DNA from: Pseudomonas fluorescens
GTDB lineage: Bacteria > Pseudomonadota > Gammaproteobacteria > Pseudomonadales > Pseudomonadaceae
Assembly: GCF_001307275.1 (NCBI RefSeq)
Contig: NZ_CP012831.1
Location: 3,340,501 to 3,404,500 of the forward strand
Direction: 5' to 3'
Length of the DNA: 64,000 nt
How positions within the stretch are numbered: position 1 is the stretch's first letter; each line of letters starts with the position of its first letter. The position numbers were made by a program, and so were the translations under genes. Under the pieces are notes generated by a model. The model ran no database searches. It had not been told where the DNA came from and saw only the letters and a list, made by a program, of their open reading frames with translations. This document shows, piece after piece, positions 12,701 to 21,396 of the stretch.

Positions 12701-13038
12701 CATTCAGCCAGCAGGCCTTGGCGAAGGGCGAAGCCCAGCTCACCCAAGCCTGCCTGGCCCACAACGCCTTGCGCTTTCGCGTGGCTGCCGCTGAAACCTG
12801 CCTGTTGGCGGGTAATACCGAAAAGGCTATCTGGCATGGGCAACAGATGGCGGCATTGCCCGAGTCGGCGTCGTGCGCCTGGATCAACCATCATGTGCGG
12901 TTGATCGATGTGGCGGGGCAGTGGCTGCGCAACGCCGATCAAGCCAGCGGCGAGAAGCTGAAGGGGATGACGCGCGAAGCGCAGCAGATGGGGTTCGTGG
13001 CGACGATGCCGCGGTTGTTGCTCGTGCTGGAGACTTGA
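9739..13038 (+). CDS. XRE-HTH / AAA ATPase / TPR regulatory protein
   Basis: Large cytoplasmic regulator of 1099 residues. Visible parts in order: a helix-turn-helix of XRE type (about 28-90, LRKQHGLSQETLAEACLN); a segment at about 125-240 resembling a degenerate class III nucleotide cyclase domain (FGGVPLGMTQDVVIAQFG); an AAA/NB-ARC-like ATPase with P-loop GMAGIGKTR at 310-318 and Walker B LLICVEDLHW near 434-442; and from about 630 a long helical region with TPR-like repeats. This is the design of signal-responsive STAND-type activators. AAAGGG eight bases before ATG 9739 sets the start. Its divergent position next to the MACPF gene suggests local control; the ligand is unknown. It is followed by a terminator. 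Confidence 0.8.
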   Translation: MDSRPNTFVALPRRDASISDGRVLLDAVSLKGLRKQHGLSQETLAEACLNRHLCVSIASIKRAETGKPVLYRTARHLATAFGVDVSELLSTPASVALAHIQQTMNAVHQTAFAQQALKQVDDSVIRYVLELSFRIDGLPVTTFMEEIERLVRQFGGVPLGMTQDVVIAQFGSPQAYRSDSERGLLCALALSREQFVTSGHALLLRLVRLSADTMEPAVEPVLLAQKPLLERHGHAPVYVAQNLLEQLAARFEFSSGDDEFQAYRKCLRPRSLDENAPRPLVGRAIELLQFKAVIEATQECQDGHIVYVRGMAGIGKTRLVSEFFEMARQRGFACHRGDVLDFGMDNSLWPLGQLLASLLNLGGAASVSASLLDAALSRLKVAAEHRMFLQVLTGVSSAEPPALYAAMSNQARTQGLFQALLDVLLRSAVQQPLLICVEDLHWGDATLFMLLGRLLDATDEAPVVWLLTSRPEGDPLESEIRTHSSSPMSLLDIAPIRAREATVLAEQFTEVDPRYRAECVARAQGNPLYLTQLLSSQQGVFPDSLRHLVQTRFDKLAPEQRRALHYAAVLGNRFELTLWREALGQPAYLPTADMRQGLLREVEPGSYLFVHDLVMHCLYDSMPTLLREQLHGEVANLYRARDRVLYAQHLLRANDPAAFDALLVAMGEKRLACQYDSVLALARQCSAFAERAQGNFPFALLCGQACSGLGQTVEARAHFQRALALAEQPQDRIEAALGLAAVLNTLDCLDEEERLIEDMLPIARSMQAHAALARLNHLRGNIYFPRGDYAECRRLHEEALSSARIGRDLETEAKALSGIGDSYYAQGRMQTAYEVFDQCVRLCERNGWTHVEAANRSARGSAQLYLGQPEPALRDAMEAIECSARLGNHRAQVFSRLTAAWVLVAGGQDALAEQELNSALTLARSLGASRFEAILLEGLARVALRQGERGLAQTLIMEAASLVERFELQRYIGPWVYGSLAMISDDGPFSQQALAKGEAQLTQACLAHNALRFRVAAAETCLLAGNTEKAIWHGQQMAALPESASCAWINHHVRLIDVAGQWLRNADQASGEKLKGMTREAQQMGFVATMPRLLLVLET

Positions 13039-13070
13039 TCGCCTCCAGACACGCCGTTGATGCCCGAGGC

Positions 13071-13104
13071 AAAACCGCACTTGGGTGATGAAGCGCGGTT
13101 TTTT
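13071..13104. terminator. Terminator between regulator and isochorismatase gene
   Basis: AAAACCGC and GCGGTTTT form a stem around a 16-base loop and are followed by T residues. Its symmetry allows use by both convergent genes. Confidence 0.7.
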
Positions 13105-13119
13105 AGCTGTGCCGTGGGT

Positions 13120-13674
13120 TTACTGATGGTCGGCCAGGAATTGCTCGGTACTCACCACGCTCGCGTAGGCAAACCCCAGCGCTGCCATGAACGCTGCATG
13201 CACTTGGGCAGCCGGCACGACCACGCCGTTGAACTCCAGGTCGAGGGTCGCGCAGGCGTCGTGGATCACCGTGACGCCGTAGCCCAGGTCCGCCGCCGCC
13301 CGCACCACGCCATCGACGCACATGTGGCTCATGCTGCCGACCACCACCAATTGTTCGATGCCGTGCTGGTCGAGGAGTGCTTGCAGTTCGGTTTCGCGAA
13401 ACGAATTGACGAAGTGCTTGAGGACCACCGGCTCATCGGCGCGGTTGAGTACCTTGGGGTGCAACTGTGCGCCTTCGGAGCCTGGGGTGAAGAAGGGCGC
13501 GTCGGCGGAGGTGAATTCGTGGCGGATGTGCACCACGCTGTCGCCGGCCTGGCGAAAGGCTTCGATCAACCGTGCGGCGTTATCGGCGGCGGCATGGGCA
13601 CCGACCAACGGCCATTTTCCCTGGGGGAAGTAGTCGTTCTGGATATCGACTACGATGAGCGCTTGCTTGGACAT
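13120..13674 (-). CDS. Isochorismatase-family cysteine hydrolase
   Basis: 184-residue alpha/beta hydrolase of the isochorismatase-like superfamily, which cleaves amide or vinyl-ether bonds. The Asp of ALIVVDIQNDYF (D10), the Lys in the LKHFVNSF region and the Cys of SMSHMCVDG form the expected D-K-C triad. The frame extends upstream to 13773, but ATG 13674 gives the family N-terminus and has a GGAAG ribosome site. It is divergent from a GlxA-type regulator 98 bp away; ATTGGCC occurs twice in that gap (13711 and 13736) and could be part of an operator. The substrate is not clear; nicotinamidase-like or other amide hydrolysis is possible. Confidence 0.88.
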   Translation of the reverse strand: MSKQALIVVDIQNDYFPQGKWPLVGAHAAADNAARLIEAFRQAGDSVVHIRHEFTSADAPFFTPGSEGAQLHPKVLNRADEPVVLKHFVNSFRETELQALLDQHGIEQLVVVGSMSHMCVDGVVRAAADLGYGVTVIHDACATLDLEFNGVVVPAAQVHAAFMAALGFAYASVVSTEQFLADHQ

Positions 13675-13772
13675 GAGGGCTTCCTTGATCAGGTGGGGTA
13701 GGGCGCCAGTATTGGCCTTTACCGCCGGTTCGAGGATTGGCCGCAACGACAATAAGCGAGGGAAAACTGACA

Positions 13773-14768
13773 ATGGCGCAGCAAAGGGCAGTCGCCGAGC
13801 TTGGCGTGCTCATCTACCCCGGCGCGCAAATGGCGGCGGTGCATGGCTTGACCGATCTGTTCGCCGTGGCCCAGCGGATCGCGGCCGAGCACGCCAGTGC
13901 TCCATTGCCACGGTTGCGGGTCAGTCACTGGCAGACCGACAACGGCGAGGCGCCGCGGCGGGTGTTCGACAGCGAAACCGGCCCGGCGGGCCATTTGGTG
14001 GCGTTGCTGATCCCGCCGTCCCTCGCCGGCTTCGATGACGACCTGGCCTCGCCGACGCTGATGGATTGGCTGCGTGCGCAGCATGCGGGCGGCACCGTGT
14101 TGGGCGGTGTGTGTGTTGGCTCGATCCTGTTGGCCGAAAGTGGCCTGCTCGATGGGCGCAGCGCCACCACCCATTGGAGCTCGGCCAAGGATTTCGCCGC
14201 CCGTTACCCGAAGATCAAGCTCAACGCCGACAAACCGATTGTCGACGACGGCGACTTGATCACCACCGCCGGGCTGATGGCCTGGTCGGAACTGGGACTG
14301 CGCCTGGTGGACCGCCTGCTCGGGCCCAGCATCGCCACGCGCACCGCGCAATTTCTGGTGATCGAACACAGCGACAGCGCGAGCCAGTGCGGCAGTAACT
14401 TCGCGCCCATCCTCGGCCATGGCGATGCGGCGATTCTCAAGGTCCAGCATTGGTTGCAAAGCAACGGCGCGGTGGAGGTTTCCCTCGGTGCGATGGCCGA
14501 ACGGGCCGGGCTGGAAGAGCGCACCTTCCTGCGCCGGTTCCGGGCCGCCACCGGGCTCAAGCCCACCGAATACTGCCAGCACCTGCGGGTCGGCAAGGCC
14601 CGGGAAATGCTGGAGTTCACCAATGGCACCATCGACCACATTGCCTGGACCGTCGGCTACCAGGACCCCAGTGCCTTTCGCGCGACGTTCAGGAAAATCA
14701 CCGGGTTGGCGCCGAGCGATTATCGGGCGAGGTTTGGGGTGAGCCCGACGGGCATTCCCAAAGGCTGA
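13773..14768 (+). CDS. GlxA-family transcriptional regulator (DJ-1/PfpI plus AraC HTH)
   Basis: 331 residues. The N-terminal domain is DJ-1/PfpI-like with a nucleophile-elbow stretch LGGVCVGSILLAESGLLDG; the C-terminal third is an AraC/XylS double helix-turn-helix (LEERTFLRRFRAATGLKPTE, then VGYQDPSAFRATFRKITG). Members of this group sense small nitrogenous metabolites and often control a neighbouring hydrolase. ATG 13773 follows GAGGGAAAA, so it is preferred over the open frame from 13737. It probably regulates the divergent isochorismatase-like gene and itself; no ligand can be read from the sequence. Confidence 0.9.
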   Translation: MAQQRAVAELGVLIYPGAQMAAVHGLTDLFAVAQRIAAEHASAPLPRLRVSHWQTDNGEAPRRVFDSETGPAGHLVALLIPPSLAGFDDDLASPTLMDWLRAQHAGGTVLGGVCVGSILLAESGLLDGRSATTHWSSAKDFAARYPKIKLNADKPIVDDGDLITTAGLMAWSELGLRLVDRLLGPSIATRTAQFLVIEHSDSASQCGSNFAPILGHGDAAILKVQHWLQSNGAVEVSLGAMAERAGLEERTFLRRFRAATGLKPTEYCQHLRVGKAREMLEFTNGTIDHIAWTVGYQDPSAFRATFRKITGLAPSDYRARFGVSPTGIPKG

Positions 14769-14780
14769 CACTGGACCCTT

Positions 14781-14941
14781 TGTGGCGAGGGAGCTTGCTC
14801 CCGCTGGGTGTAGGAGCTGGCGAAGCCTGCGATCTTTTGATCTTTCGCTTGAGACTCAATGGGTGATGGAAAGATCGCAGCCTCGTTGCACTCGACAGCT
14901 CCTACAGGCGCACCCCAGCGGGAGCAAGCTCCCTCGCCACA
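14781..14941. repeat. Composite REP: GAGGGAGCTTGCTCCCGCTGG pair enclosing a TAGGAGCTG pair
   Basis: The outer arms are TGTGGCGAGGGAGCTTGCTC and its complement ending CCCTCGCCACA. Inside them sits a different inverted pair, TAGGAGCTGGCGAAGCCTGC with complement ending GACAGCTCCTACA, holding GCGATCTTTTGATCTTTCGC. The rest of the 370-bp gap up to the next gene (14942-15139) shows nothing I recognise beyond a ribosome site. Confidence 0.85.
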
Positions 14942-15139
14942 GGGTGCTGCGTCTGCTGCTGGATATCGTGCAATTTGCGGGATGCCAAGCCTGTGTCGTG
15001 CAGAATGAAACAGGCCCGTTGCTATCAACTGCACACAAGTCGCCCGCTTGGCTGCCCCATCCTTGCCGATGACATCATTGGCCTGATCTCTGCACCTATC
15101 CTTATCTAAAGCCATCGAGCGCAGGAGGAAGGGCACCGC

Positions 15140-16243
15140 ATGACATCAGTCAATCGCAACAAACGGGTCGTGGCCTATTCGGTCAATCCACAAGCGCCGC
15201 GCCATGAGGTCGAGACCAACCGTGCACTGGCCCAGTGGCTGGCGCAGATCCTGGGTTGGGAGTACGGCGACAGCCATGACCCCAGTGCCGGTCAGGATCT
15301 TTATCTGTTGCCCACGCAAACCCTGATCGGCACCGAAACCTTGATGCGCCTGGGGGTGAAGGGACCGGAGGATGTGTGGGGTGGGTATGTCGAGCATGAT
15401 TTTATCTGCACCAAGGCGATTACCCACGGTCTGTTGAATAAGGACGCGGTGGCGCCCAAAGGCTGGTCGCCGCTGTTTGCCAAGCTGACGCGAGGCGCGG
15501 TGCTCGACGGCGTGACGGTCTTTTCGCTCATGGACGCCCGCCCGGCCGCCGAACATTTGCTCTACACCGGGCCGATCCGCATCAAGCCGATCCATGCCTG
15601 CGCCGGACGTGGTCAACGGCTGATCAAGAGCCTGGCGCAGTTCGATGAGATCGCCGCCGGGCCCGACGCCCAGGCGCTGTTTGGTGAAGGGGTGGTGCTG
15701 GAACAGCACCTCAACGAGGTCAAGACCCAGAGCGTCGGCCAGAGCTTCATCAACGGCCAGGTCCTGAGCTATTGCGGCGTGCAACACCTGACCCACGACA
15801 GCGAAGGGCTGGAGGTGTACGGCGGGTCGGACCTGCTGGTGGTGCAGGGTGGCTACATCGAGTTGCTCCGGCTCGAACTGCCCGACGATGTGCGCGAGGC
15901 GGTGCGGCTGGCGCAAGTGTTCGATGACGCCGCCAACCAGGCCTACCCGAGCTTTTTTGCGTCGCGGCGCAATTACGACATTGCCCAGGGCCTGGATGCC
16001 GCCGGCCAGCCCCGTGGTGGCGTGTTGGAACAGTCGTGGCGCATGGGCGGGGCCAGCAGCGCCGAACTGGCGGCGTTGCAGGTGTTCGTCGAAACGCCTG
16101 AGACCAACGCGGTGCGGGTGTCTTCGGTGGAAACCTACCTCGACCAACCGCTGCCAGCCGGGGCCAGGGAGGTTTATCGCGGCGAGGCCCACAACAGCGA
16201 CTTTCTTCTCAAATACGTAACGGTTCAATCCTATGACGGCTAG
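15140..16243 (+). CDS. DUF3182 family protein (ATP-grasp-like)
   Basis: 367 residues, matching the DUF3182 family I know from Pseudomonas and relatives. Motifs such as IRIKPIHACAGRGQRLIKS and VVLEQHLNEVKT resemble the nucleotide-binding strands and lid of ATP-grasp enzymes, so an ATP-dependent ligase is conceivable but unproven. The ribosome site AGGAGGAAGG precedes ATG 15140. Its stop overlaps the start of the following alpha/beta hydrolase by 11 bp, so the two are translationally coupled and probably act on the same substrate. Confidence 0.75.
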   Translation: MTSVNRNKRVVAYSVNPQAPRHEVETNRALAQWLAQILGWEYGDSHDPSAGQDLYLLPTQTLIGTETLMRLGVKGPEDVWGGYVEHDFICTKAITHGLLNKDAVAPKGWSPLFAKLTRGAVLDGVTVFSLMDARPAAEHLLYTGPIRIKPIHACAGRGQRLIKSLAQFDEIAAGPDAQALFGEGVVLEQHLNEVKTQSVGQSFINGQVLSYCGVQHLTHDSEGLEVYGGSDLLVVQGGYIELLRLELPDDVREAVRLAQVFDDAANQAYPSFFASRRNYDIAQGLDAAGQPRGGVLEQSWRMGGASSAELAALQVFVETPETNAVRVSSVETYLDQPLPAGAREVYRGEAHNSDFLLKYVTVQSYDG

Positions 16244-16991
16244 AAGTGAAACCATTCAAATCGAAATAGACGATGAACGCATGGACGGGACGTTCCTGAG
16301 CCCCAAATCGAAGGTCCCTGGCGTGTTGTTCGTACACGGCTGGGGCGGCAGCCAGGAGCGTGACCTGGAACGGGCCAAAGGCATCGCCGGCCTCGGTTGC
16401 GTGTGCCTGACCTTCGACTTGCGCGGGCACACCGGCGGGGCGGGCATCCCGTTGTCCCGAGTGACCCGTGAGGACAACCTGCGGGATCTGTTGGCGGCAT
16501 ACGACCGCTTGCTCGCCCACCCCGCCCTGGATACCTCGGCGATTGCCGTGGTGGGCACCAGCTATGGCGGTTACCTGGCCTCGATCCTGACGTCGCTGCG
16601 CCCGGTGCGCTGGCTGGCCCTGCGGGTGCCGGCGTTGTACCGCGACGAGCAATGGCACACGCCCAAGCGCGACCTGGACAAGACTGACCTGCTGGATTAC
16701 CGCAGCACCCTGGTGCACGCCAGCACCAATCGCGCGCTGCACGCGTGCTCGCAGTTCACCGGCGATGTGTTGCTGGTGGAATCCGAGACCGATGCCTACG
16801 TGCCCCATGCCACCATCATGAGCTACCGGGCGGCGTGCCAGCAGACCCATTCGCTGACCCACCGGATCATCGACGGCGCCGACCATGCCTTGAGCGACCC
16901 CGTGTCACAACAGGCCTACACCTCGATCCTGGTGGACTGGATCACGGAAATGGTGGTGGGAGAGCGGTTGAGCATTATTCAGGCGCGCTGA
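16233..16991 (+). CDS. Alpha/beta hydrolase
   Basis: 252-residue serine hydrolase. The oxyanion-side HGWGGSQ, nucleophile elbow GTSYGG (S110), the acid in ESETDAYVP and the histidine in DGADHALSD give a full catalytic triad. No signal peptide, so cytoplasmic. It overlaps the upstream DUF3182 gene by 11 bp. Substrate unknown; dienelactone-hydrolase or acyl-peptidase type relatives share this layout. Confidence 0.87.
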   Translation: MTARSETIQIEIDDERMDGTFLSPKSKVPGVLFVHGWGGSQERDLERAKGIAGLGCVCLTFDLRGHTGGAGIPLSRVTREDNLRDLLAAYDRLLAHPALDTSAIAVVGTSYGGYLASILTSLRPVRWLALRVPALYRDEQWHTPKRDLDKTDLLDYRSTLVHASTNRALHACSQFTGDVLLVESETDAYVPHATIMSYRAACQQTHSLTHRIIDGADHALSDPVSQQAYTSILVDWITEMVVGERLSIIQAR

Positions 16992-17002
16992 TCGTGGGGC
17001 CT

Positions 17003-17097
17003 CATCGCGAGCAAGCTCGCTCCCACAGGAGGGTGTGTGGCGATCGAGATAGGTGTGTTCACGACCGATCCAATGTGGGAGCGAGCTTGCTCGCGAT
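17003..17097. repeat. REP pair, inverted
   Basis: ATCGCGAGCAAGCTCGCTCC and, reversed, GGGAGCGAGCTTGCTCGCGA, separating the convergent hydrolase and ybhN genes. Confidence 0.85.
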
Positions 17098-17123
17098 AAG
17101 GCCAGGCCAGGCAACCCATCACT

Positions 17124-18125
17124 TCACTTGACCCCAGGCTTGACCCGCAACGCCTTGGCCTTCGCCTCGATCACCAGGTACATCACCACGGTAATCAGCA
17201 ACGGCAGGATGAAATAGATCGCCCGGTAAGCGATCAGCCCCGCCAGCAGACTGCCCCGCGACACCTCATGTTGCAGCAGGGCAACGAACACCGCCTCCAA
17301 CACCCCGAGCCCCGCCGGAATGTGAGTGATGACCCCGGCAATGCTGCTGATCAGCAACACCCCGAGCACCATCGGGTAATCCAGTTTGCCGGGCAGCAAG
17401 GTGAAAATCACCGCCGCCATCAACGACCAGTTCAGTGCGCCCAACGCCAGTTGCAGCACCGCCATGCGCAGCGACGGCAGGTTGATCTCCATGCCGCGGA
17501 TGGTCCAGGCCCGACGCTTGGAAAACCGGCAGGCCGCCAGGTACCCGGCACTCGCCAGCAACAACAGTACGCCCACGCCTTGCAACGCATCGCTGCTGAG
17601 TTTCCAGCCCGGCGGCATGGTCACCAGGCCGCTGCTGAACACCACCCCGGCCAGGGTCATGTAGCCAAACCAGTTGGTGGCCAGGCTCAGGCCGAGGATC
17701 TTGGCGATGTTCCCGCTGCTGACGCCCAGCCGCGAATACAGGCGATAGCGCATGGCGATACCGCCTACCCAGGCGCTGAGGTTGAGATTGAAGGCATAAC
17801 TGATCACCCCCACCGGCAAAATCTGCCGCCAACCGAGTTTCTGGCGGATGTAGGTGCGTCCGATCAGATCGAAGCAGGCGTAGGTGATGAAGCTGGTGAT
17901 GGTCAGCGCAGCGGCGATGATCAAGGTGCGCACCTTGAAATCGGCCAGGGTGGCGAACACCTCGGACCAATCGATGCGCCGGGCCAGGGTGGTGAAGAGC
18001 ACGATCAACAGCAGGAAAAACGCCAGGGTCAGCGGTCTTTTCCAACGGCTCCAGCGGGATTTGGGCTTGGCCTGTTCCGGCGCATGGGCATCTCTCGGCG
18101 CGGTGTGCGCTTCAGAGTGGTTCAT
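17124..18125 (-). CDS. ybhN: YbhN-family integral membrane protein (LPG synthase/flippase-like)
   Basis: 333 residues with about eight hydrophobic helices, of the UPF0104 / lysylphosphatidylglycerol synthase transmembrane family. Conserved features include the GVGVL...-like and THIPAGLGVLEAVFVALL segments near the C-terminus. The N-terminus is a basic cytosolic tail. It ends an operon with DUF72, ybhP and clsB and overlaps clsB by 14 bp. E. coli has the same ybhP-clsB-ybhN order, which ties it to phospholipid metabolism or transport; the exact activity is not established. Confidence 0.9.
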   Translation of the reverse strand: MNHSEAHTAPRDAHAPEQAKPKSRWSRWKRPLTLAFFLLLIVLFTTLARRIDWSEVFATLADFKVRTLIIAAALTITSFITYACFDLIGRTYIRQKLGWRQILPVGVISYAFNLNLSAWVGGIAMRYRLYSRLGVSSGNIAKILGLSLATNWFGYMTLAGVVFSSGLVTMPPGWKLSSDALQGVGVLLLLASAGYLAACRFSKRRAWTIRGMEINLPSLRMAVLQLALGALNWSLMAAVIFTLLPGKLDYPMVLGVLLISSIAGVITHIPAGLGVLEAVFVALLQHEVSRGSLLAGLIAYRAIYFILPLLITVVMYLVIEAKAKALRVKPGVK

Positions 18126-19410
18126 GGGGTTCGCTCCGGACCGCCGTCGGCGGTGAAAAAGGTTTCAGTCGCGGTTTATGGGCCGGCAGCCAGCCGGCCC
18201 AGGCCGGGAAATGGCGCAAGAAGTGGAACACCATGAAACCGATGGTCATGCGCCACAGCAGGCCCCGCGGCGCATGATTTTCGGGCATGACCGTGCAGTG
18301 TTCGCGGCTCAGGTAATCGAGGCGCTCGAACAGCTCGCGGTTGAACGTCCGGTCCCGGATCAGCACGTTGGCCTCCAGGTTCAGCGACAGGCTCAGCGGG
18401 TCGAGGTTGCTTGACCCCACCGTGCTCCAGTCCTCATCCACCAAGGCGACTTTGCCGTGCAGCGGCCGCTCGCAGTATTCGTAGATCACCACGCCGGCCT
18501 TGAGCAGATAGCTGTAGAGCATCCGGGCCGCGAGCTTGGCGATCATCATGTCCGGTTGCCCTTGCAGGATCAGCCGCACCTCCACGCCGCGCCGCGCCGC
18601 GTTGCGGATCTCGCGCAGCAACCGGTAGCCGGGGAAGAAATACGCATTGGCGATCACCACCCGCCGTTGGGCGCTGCGCAGCACTTGCAGGTAGACCTCT
18701 TCGATGTCGGTCTGATGCTCGTGGTTATCCCGGTAGACCAGGCGCACCTGGCCGTCATGGTCGCTGAAGGCCAGTTCGTTGCGGCGGCTGCGGCGGCGTT
18801 GCCACCAATACTTGGCCCGGGACGGACGGCCGCTTTGCAGCAGGGCGAAGTGATGGATGTCCACCACCGCCGGCCCCTTGATCTCCACGGAATAGTCCTG
18901 CTTGGCCTCGGGGCCGAAATCCCCCAAGTGGTCGGCGGAAAAGTTGATCCCGCCGATGAAGGCAATCACCCCGTCCACCACCACGATCTTGCGGTGCAGG
19001 CGGCGGAACCAGTTGGTGCGGATGCCCAAGCGCCGGGGGGCCGGGTCGAACATCTGCAAGCGCACCCCGGCGTCGCTCAAGGAGGCCAGGAAAGCGGTGG
19101 TCAACTCACCGCAGCCGAAGCCATCGAGGCTGACGGTGATGCGTACGCCACGCTGGGCGGCTTCCACCAGCAGGTCCCGCAGTTCGTAGCCGACCTTGTC
19201 CTCGAACAGAATGAAGGTCTCAAGCAGGATTTCTGTTTCGGCCCGGCGAATGGCCTCGAAGACCCTGGGGAAATATTCCTCGCCGTTTTCCAGCAACGTG
19301 ACGCGATTGTTGCCGTGCCAGCTGTATTCGATATCGGCCAGCGCCGGGTTGCGTTCGGTGGGCGTCGTGTCGACCTGTTCCACCGTCGCCTTGTCCATCG
19401 TCGCGCTCAT
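18112..19410 (-). CDS. clsB: Cardiolipin synthase B
   Basis: Phospholipase D superfamily enzyme of 432 residues that makes cardiolipin at the inner membrane. Two HKD motifs are clear: HRKIVVVDG...GGINFS in the first half and [20 protein letters not shown] in the second. No N-terminal membrane helices, which separates ClsB from ClsA. The frame is open upstream to 19569, but ATG 19410 overlaps the stop of the preceding gene as ATGA, so it is chosen. Confidence 0.93.
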   Translation of the reverse strand: MSATMDKATVEQVDTTPTERNPALADIEYSWHGNNRVTLLENGEEYFPRVFEAIRRAETEILLETFILFEDKVGYELRDLLVEAAQRGVRITVSLDGFGCGELTTAFLASLSDAGVRLQMFDPAPRRLGIRTNWFRRLHRKIVVVDGVIAFIGGINFSADHLGDFGPEAKQDYSVEIKGPAVVDIHHFALLQSGRPSRAKYWWQRRRSRRNELAFSDHDGQVRLVYRDNHEHQTDIEEVYLQVLRSAQRRVVIANAYFFPGYRLLREIRNAARRGVEVRLILQGQPDMMIAKLAARMLYSYLLKAGVVIYEYCERPLHGKVALVDEDWSTVGSSNLDPLSLSLNLEANVLIRDRTFNRELFERLDYLSREHCTVMPENHAPRGLLWRMTIGFMVFHFLRHFPAWAGWLPAHKPRLKPFSPPTAVRSEPHEPL

Positions 19411-20216
19411 AATTCGATCTCCACCGACAGCGGTGCATGGTCGGAAAGGTGCGACCAGGGTCGTACGTTCAACACCTTGGGATGATGGGCCTTGAGGTTG
19501 CGCACGTAGATGCGGTCCAGGCGCAGGATCGGCAGGCGTGCCGGAAAGCTGCGGGCCGGCTTGCCCCACTGCTCGGCGAACACTTCCCGCAGGCCGCAGG
19601 GTTCGAGCAGTTCACTGGCTTTGCCGCGCCAATCGTTGAAGTCGCCGGCAACGATCACCGGTGCATCGGCCGGCAGTTCGCTCAAGCGTTGGCGAAGCAG
19701 CTTGAGTTGCTCGACACGATGACCCTCGCGCAGACCCAAGTGGACGCAGATGGCATGCACATCCTGCCCATCGCCCGGCAGGCGCAGCACGCTGTGGAGC
19801 ATGCCGCGGTTTTCGTGGCCGCTGATGGACACGTCCAGGTTGTCGTGGCGAATGATCTGGAATTTCGACAACAACGCATTGCCATGGTCGCCCGCCGGGT
19901 ACACCGCGTTGCGCCCATAGGCGAACTGTGGCCAGAGGGTATCGGCGAGGAATTCGTATTGCGGCATGCTCGGCCAGTTGCTGTAGCGCTGGGGATGGTG
20001 TTCGTGGGTGCCGTGGACTTCCTGCAGGAACACCACGTCGGCGGACACGCTGCGCACCGCTTCGCGCAGTTCCGGCAGGATGAAGCGCCGGTTCAGGGCG
20101 GTGAAGCCCTTGTGGGTGTTGACGGTCAGCACGGTGAAACGGCTCACCCTGTCGAGATCCTGCCCCCCTTGTCGGGTCGGCTCGCAGGTCGCTTCGCTGG
20201 TTTGCGGACGGTTCAT
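19407..20216 (-). CDS. ybhP: Endonuclease/exonuclease/phosphatase family protein (YbhP-like)
   Basis: 269 residues with the EEP metal-hydrolase pattern: [18 protein letters not shown] (catalytic Glu), [10 protein letters not shown] and the terminal [13 protein letters not shown] histidine. Relatives cleave phosphodiesters in DNA, RNA or lipids; next to clsB a lipid or nucleotide phosphodiester is possible. Its start overlaps the stop of the DUF72 gene by 4 bp, and its stop overlaps clsB by 4 bp. Confidence 0.88.
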   Translation of the reverse strand: MNRPQTSEATCEPTRQGGQDLDRVSRFTVLTVNTHKGFTALNRRFILPELREAVRSVSADVVFLQEVHGTHEHHPQRYSNWPSMPQYEFLADTLWPQFAYGRNAVYPAGDHGNALLSKFQIIRHDNLDVSISGHENRGMLHSVLRLPGDGQDVHAICVHLGLREGHRVEQLKLLRQRLSELPADAPVIVAGDFNDWRGKASELLEPCGLREVFAEQWGKPARSFPARLPILRLDRIYVRNLKAHHPKVLNVRPWSHLSDHAPLSVEIEL

Positions 20217-21139
20217 GGCAACACCCCTTCGGCTGGTCGCTGGCCGGGCGCGGTGGCGAGGTCCTTGTCCAGATGGAAATGTTCCAGCAAATGGCGTGCG
20301 TCGTAGGGCGCGCGGACTTTGATGTCGTTGTCGAAATAGCAGAATACTTCCCGGCTCTGGCGTGCCCGGGGTTTCTTGTCCGGGTCGATCAGGTGCGCGT
20401 CGCTCGGCTGCTTGCCGTGGCTCCAGGCCTCGATCCGGTCGCCCCAGCGCTTCAACGCCTCGTCGGTGTAGCCGCTGGCGTACAGCTCCTCGGCGCCATG
20501 CAGGCGCAGGTAGACGAAATCGCTGGTGACGTCTTCACGATAGGGCCATTTGCCGGCCGTGTCGGCGATCACCAGGGCCACGTCGTAGCGCTTGAGCAAC
20601 GTGATGAAGTGCGGATCGATAAAACTCTCATGACGGATTTCCACGGCGTGGCGCAGCGGCCGTTTTTTATCGGTCTCGGTGCTGGCGTGGCCGTCCAGGC
20701 GCGGCTCATGCTCCCGGGCCAGGGCGGCGGCGCCTTCGGTGTCGTGGGGCAATTGCTTGAGGAAGTCTTCGAACAGCTCGGGGTCGAATTTGAAGCTGGG
20801 TGGAAACTGCCAGAGGATCGCGCCCAGTTTTTCCTTGAGTTCCAGCACGCCGGAGGCGAAGAAGTTGGCCAAAGGCTTGCGGATGTCCCGCAGGCGCCTG
20901 ATGTGGGTGATGAAGCGCGGGGCCTTGACGCTGAACACGAAGCCGGGCGGCGTCTCGGCATACCACTGGGCATACCGTTCGGGGCGTTGCAGGGCGTAGA
21001 ACGATCCATTGATTTCGATACTGTTGACCGCTCGCGAGGCAAATTGCAGTTCCCGTTTCTGGGTCAGCCCCTTGGGGTAGAAATCTCCCCGCCAAGGCGT
21101 GTAGCGCCAGCCGGAAATGCCAATGTGGATCGCCGTCAT
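20213..21139 (-). CDS. DUF72 domain-containing protein (YecE-like)
   Basis: 308 residues of the DUF72 family, a TIM-barrel-like fold of unknown activity. Hallmarks: [20 protein letters not shown] at the N-terminus, [42 protein letters not shown] and the [18 protein letters not shown] end. GGGAGGG precedes ATG 21139; the longer open frame to 21313 translates only repeat DNA. First gene of the ybhP-clsB-ybhN operon. Confidence 0.9.
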   Translation of the reverse strand: MTAIHIGISGWRYTPWRGDFYPKGLTQKRELQFASRAVNSIEINGSFYALQRPERYAQWYAETPPGFVFSVKAPRFITHIRRLRDIRKPLANFFASGVLELKEKLGAILWQFPPSFKFDPELFEDFLKQLPHDTEGAAALAREHEPRLDGHASTETDKKRPLRHAVEIRHESFIDPHFITLLKRYDVALVIADTAGKWPYREDVTSDFVYLRLHGAEELYASGYTDEALKRWGDRIEAWSHGKQPSDAHLIDPDKKPRARQSREVFCYFDNDIKVRAPYDARHLLEHFHLDKDLATAPGQRPAEGVLP

Positions 21140-21238
21140 GTATCCCTCCCGTGCCAATGACCTCGTACCGCCTGTGTCTTTTGATGACTGTTGCGCGGCC
21201 CGGAAAGTTTCGATGGGATGCCCGGCGGCAGTGAACCT

Positions 21239-21312
21239 GTGACGAGGGAGGCGCAGCAGTCCCAAAAACAGGGCCGCTGCGCGCCCCAGCGGGAGCAAGC
21301 TCCCTCGCCACA
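21239..21312. repeat. Degenerate REP (GGGAGCAAGCTCCCTCGCCAC type)
   Basis: The right arm GCGGGAGCAAGCTCCCTCGC is intact; the left arm GTGACGAGGGAGGCGCAGCA is decayed. It lies between the DUF72 operon and the MscS-family gene, both reading away from it. Confidence 0.65.
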
Positions 21313-21396
21313 AGGTTTGTATTGGCCTTGTGAGCGAACTTGCCGGCGCAATATTGATCAGTTCCTTACCGATCCCGCGTGAAGGAGCCTCGCGTT

